NCBI GenBank assembly: GCA_028292185.1
Contig: JAQGMT010000320.1
Location: 1-7,319, forward strand
From: Ramlibacter sp.
GTDB lineage: Bacteria > Pseudomonadota > Gammaproteobacteria > Burkholderiales > Burkholderiaceae_C
DNA: 7,319 nucleotides
Reading direction: 5' to 3'
Positions 5,895 to 7,319 of the stretch are shown here, piece after piece. The notes beneath the pieces are model-generated. The model was not told where the DNA came from, ran no database searches, and was given only the letters and a program-made list of their open reading frames with translations. The position numbers were made by a program, and so were the translations under genes. Within the stretch, counting starts at the first letter, position 1; every line of letters starts with the position of its first letter.

Positions 5895-6368
5895 GTGAGC
5901 ATCACCGCAACCCTCATCATTCAGATGATCGTGTTCCTGATCCTGGTCGGGTTCACCATGAAATTCATCTGGCCGCCCGTCACCGCGGCACTCGACGAGC
6001 GCGCGAAGAAAATCGCCGACGGGCTGGCTGCGGCCGACAAGGCCAAGGCCGAACTCGCCGCGGCCGACCGCCGCGTCGAAGAGGAACTGGCGAAGTCGCG
6101 CAACCAGACGGCGCAGTTGCTGGCCGATGCCGAGCGCCGCGCCCAGGGCATCGTGGAAGAAGCCAAGGGCCGCGCCACCGAAGAGGCCAACAAGATCATC
6201 GCCGCGGCCCGCGTCGAAGCCGAGCAGCAGACGGTGCGCGCACGCGAAGCGCTGCGCGAGCAAGTGGCCGCCTTGGCGGTCAAGGGCGCCGAGCAGATCC
6301 TGCGGCGCGAAGTCAATGCGGGCGTTCACGCCGAGCTGCTGAACCGCCTGCAGACCGAGCTGGTGTAA
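5895..6368 (+). CDS. atpF: F1Fo ATP synthase subunit b
   Basis: Peripheral-stalk subunit that anchors the F1 stator to Fo as a dimer. The 157-residue product matches the family's 156 or so. One N-terminal membrane helix (about 5-25) is followed by the conserved MKFIWPPVTAALDERAKKIADGL hinge region in shorter blocks (MKFIWPP at 22-28, LDERAKKI at 33-40), then a long Ala/Glu/Lys/Arg-rich helix (about 45-140) with coiled-coil character and a C-terminal segment that would bind subunit delta. The start is GTG at 5895: GAGG at 5883-5886 lies 8 nt upstream and MSITATLIIQ matches the usual N-terminus. An ATG at 5887 begins a three-codon frame that ends across this GTG and is not the start. The stop is 3 nt before atpH. 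Confidence 0.97.
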   Translation: MSITATLIIQMIVFLILVGFTMKFIWPPVTAALDERAKKIADGLAAADKAKAELAAADRRVEEELAKSRNQTAQLLADAERRAQGIVEEAKGRATEEANKIIAAARVEAEQQTVRAREALREQVAALAVKGAEQILRREVNAGVHAELLNRLQTELV

Positions 6369-6371
6369 CTC

Positions 6372-6905
6372 ATGGCCGAAATCGCCACCATCGCACGCCC
6401 GTACGCGGAAGCCTTGTTCAAGTCGGCCGCCAGCGACCCCGCGGCGACGGCCTCGTGGCTGGACATGCTGGCGGCGATTGCCGCCGACAAGCAGCTGCTG
6501 CAGTTCGCCGACAACCCCAAGGTGAACAACGAGGAAGTCTTCGACGTGTTTTCCGCCGTGGCCACGTCGCCGCTGCCGGGCAACGGCAAGAATTTCCTGC
6601 GCATGGTGATCGAAAATGGCCGCCTGGCCGCATTGCCCGCCATCGCCGAGCAGTTTCGCGCACTCATGAATTCGCGCAGCGGCAGCTCCGATGCCATCGT
6701 GTACAGCGCTTTCCCGATCGAGCCGCAGGCGCTGTCGCAAGTGTCGGGCGCGCTGGAGAAACGCTTTGGCCGCAAGCTCAATCTGTCGGTGCAGCAAGAG
6801 CCGGAATTGATTGGCGGCATTCGTGTCGTGGTGGGCGACGAGGTGCTGGACACCTCGGTGAAGGCCCGCCTGGAGCAAATGAAGGTGGCGCTCAGCGCCG
6901 CCTGA
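6372..6905 (+). CDS. atpH: F1Fo ATP synthase subunit delta
   Basis: OSCP-type subunit on top of F1 that joins the alpha/beta hexamer to the b-subunit stalk. The 177-residue length is typical. The N-terminal helical domain starts with the conserved ATIARPYAEALFKSA (5-19), and the C-terminal domain contains the family signature ELIGGIRVVVGDEVLDTSVK (145-164) followed by a closing helix. The ATG at 6372 comes 3 nt after the atpF stop with only GGTG (6362-6365) as a possible ribosome site, so coupled translation with atpF is likely; the two are needed in low, similar amounts. The stop is TGA at 6903-6905. Confidence 0.97.
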   Translation: MAEIATIARPYAEALFKSAASDPAATASWLDMLAAIAADKQLLQFADNPKVNNEEVFDVFSAVATSPLPGNGKNFLRMVIENGRLAALPAIAEQFRALMNSRSGSSDAIVYSAFPIEPQALSQVSGALEKRFGRKLNLSVQQEPELIGGIRVVVGDEVLDTSVKARLEQMKVALSAA

Positions 6906-6935
6906 TCGCGGCCCAGCCCGCCCGTTTAATTAACT

Positions 6936-6950
6936 GAAGGAAGGAAAGAG
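6936..6950 (+). promoter_or_regulatory. Purine-rich ribosome binding region of atpA
   Basis: GAAGGAAGGAAAGAG ends 2 nt before the atpA ATG and offers two AAGGA-type matches, at 6937-6941 and 6941-6945. It follows the AT-rich TTTAATTAA stretch (6925-6933), which should keep the site unpaired. This fits strong independent initiation for a subunit needed in three copies. Confidence 0.75.
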
Positions 6951-6952
6951 TC

Positions 6953-7319
6953 ATGCAACTCAATCCCGCAGAGATTTCCGAACTGATCAAGAGCCGTATC
7001 GAAGGGCTCGCCACCAGCGCCGACATCCGCAACCAGGGCACCGTGGTGTCTGTGGCCGACGGCATCTGCCGCATCCACGGCCTGTCGGACGTGATGGCCG
7101 GCGAAATGCTGGAATTCCCGCCCACCGCCGACGGCACCGCCACCTTCGGCCTGGCGCTGAACCTCGAGCGTGACTCGGTCGGCTCGGTGATTCTGGGCGA
7201 GTACGAGCACATCTCCGAAGGCGACACCGTCAAGTGCACGGGCCGCATCCTGGAAGTGCCGGTCGGCCCCGAGCTGATCGGCCGCGTGGTCAACGCGCTG
7301 GGCGCGCCGATCGACGGCA
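6953..7319 (+). CDS. atpA: F1Fo ATP synthase subunit alpha, N-terminal part
   Basis: Non-catalytic nucleotide-binding subunit of F1, three per enzyme, alternating with beta. The window holds the first 122 codons of a protein of roughly 510 residues. Visible are the N-terminal helix (NPAEISELIKSRIE, 4-17) that meets subunit delta, then the beta-barrel domain with GTVVSVADGICRIHGL (29-44), EMLEFP (51-56), LALNLERDSVGSVILG (67-82) and GRILEVPVGPELIGRVVNAL (97-116), ending at the GAPIDG block. The Walker A and B motifs lie beyond the right edge. The ATG at 6953 is fixed by the strong purine-rich ribosome site. The gene is cut by the window and not truncated by mutation as far as seen. Confidence 0.97.
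   Translation, partial: MQLNPAEISELIKSRIEGLATSADIRNQGTVVSVADGICRIHGLSDVMAGEMLEFPPTADGTATFGLALNLERDSVGSVILGEYEHISEGDTVKCTGRILEVPVGPELIGRVVNALGAPIDG

Noticed and set aside
5796..6878. 360-codon - strand frame opposite atpF and atpH
   Set aside because: Antisense shadow; both sense genes carry complete family signatures.
1..7319. CRISPR array, phage, toxin-antitoxin or other defence system
   Set aside because: All gene-sized regions are assigned to housekeeping genes in conserved order. No spaced direct repeats, integrase, transposase or unknown multi-gene cluster was seen.

Overview
This window reads as an ordinary, gene-dense chromosomal core region of a GC-rich betaproteobacterium, most likely in the order Burkholderiales. 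The basis is the sequence character of PtsI, LipA, LipB and the ATP synthase subunits, the gene order dat-ybeD-lipB-lipA next to an atpIBEFHA cluster, and strong G/C bias at third codon positions. I recognise the families from memory and ran no database search, so anything below order level would be a guess.

Layout. (1) Positions 1-948, + strand: the 3' part of ptsI, enzyme I of the phosphotransferase system, open at the left edge. (2) Positions 973-3970, - strand, convergent with ptsI: a tight four-gene unit read dat (PLP fold-type IV transaminase, D-amino acid aminotransferase-like), ybeD (DUF493), lipB (octanoyltransferase), lipA (lipoyl synthase). Gaps between these genes are only 2, 1 and 4 nt. 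(3) Positions 3971-4155: a divergent intergenic region with a TATAAT box facing the atp genes and a small palindrome. (4) Positions 4156-7319, + strand: the F1Fo ATP synthase operon atpI-atpB-atpE-atpF-atpH-atpA, with atpA cut by the right edge and the rest presumably beyond it.

How the genes work together. LipB moves octanoate from acyl carrier protein to lipoyl-dependent enzymes and LipA inserts the two sulfurs, giving the lipoyl cofactor of pyruvate and 2-oxoglutarate dehydrogenases. AtpB, AtpE and AtpF form the Fo proton channel, AtpH links Fo to F1, and AtpA is a major F1 subunit.

The most notable point is inside lipB. A GC-rich dispersed-type element of about 150 bp, with 22-bp near-perfect terminal inverted repeats, sits in frame just before the catalytic lysine and adds about 51 low-complexity Pro/Gly-rich residues. 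Secondary points are a T/C-rich tandem hexamer tract before atpE, a hairpin between atpE and atpF, and a sharply AT-rich 48-nt patch in ptsI. I see no rRNA, tRNA, CRISPR array, transposase, phage gene or new multi-gene system here.
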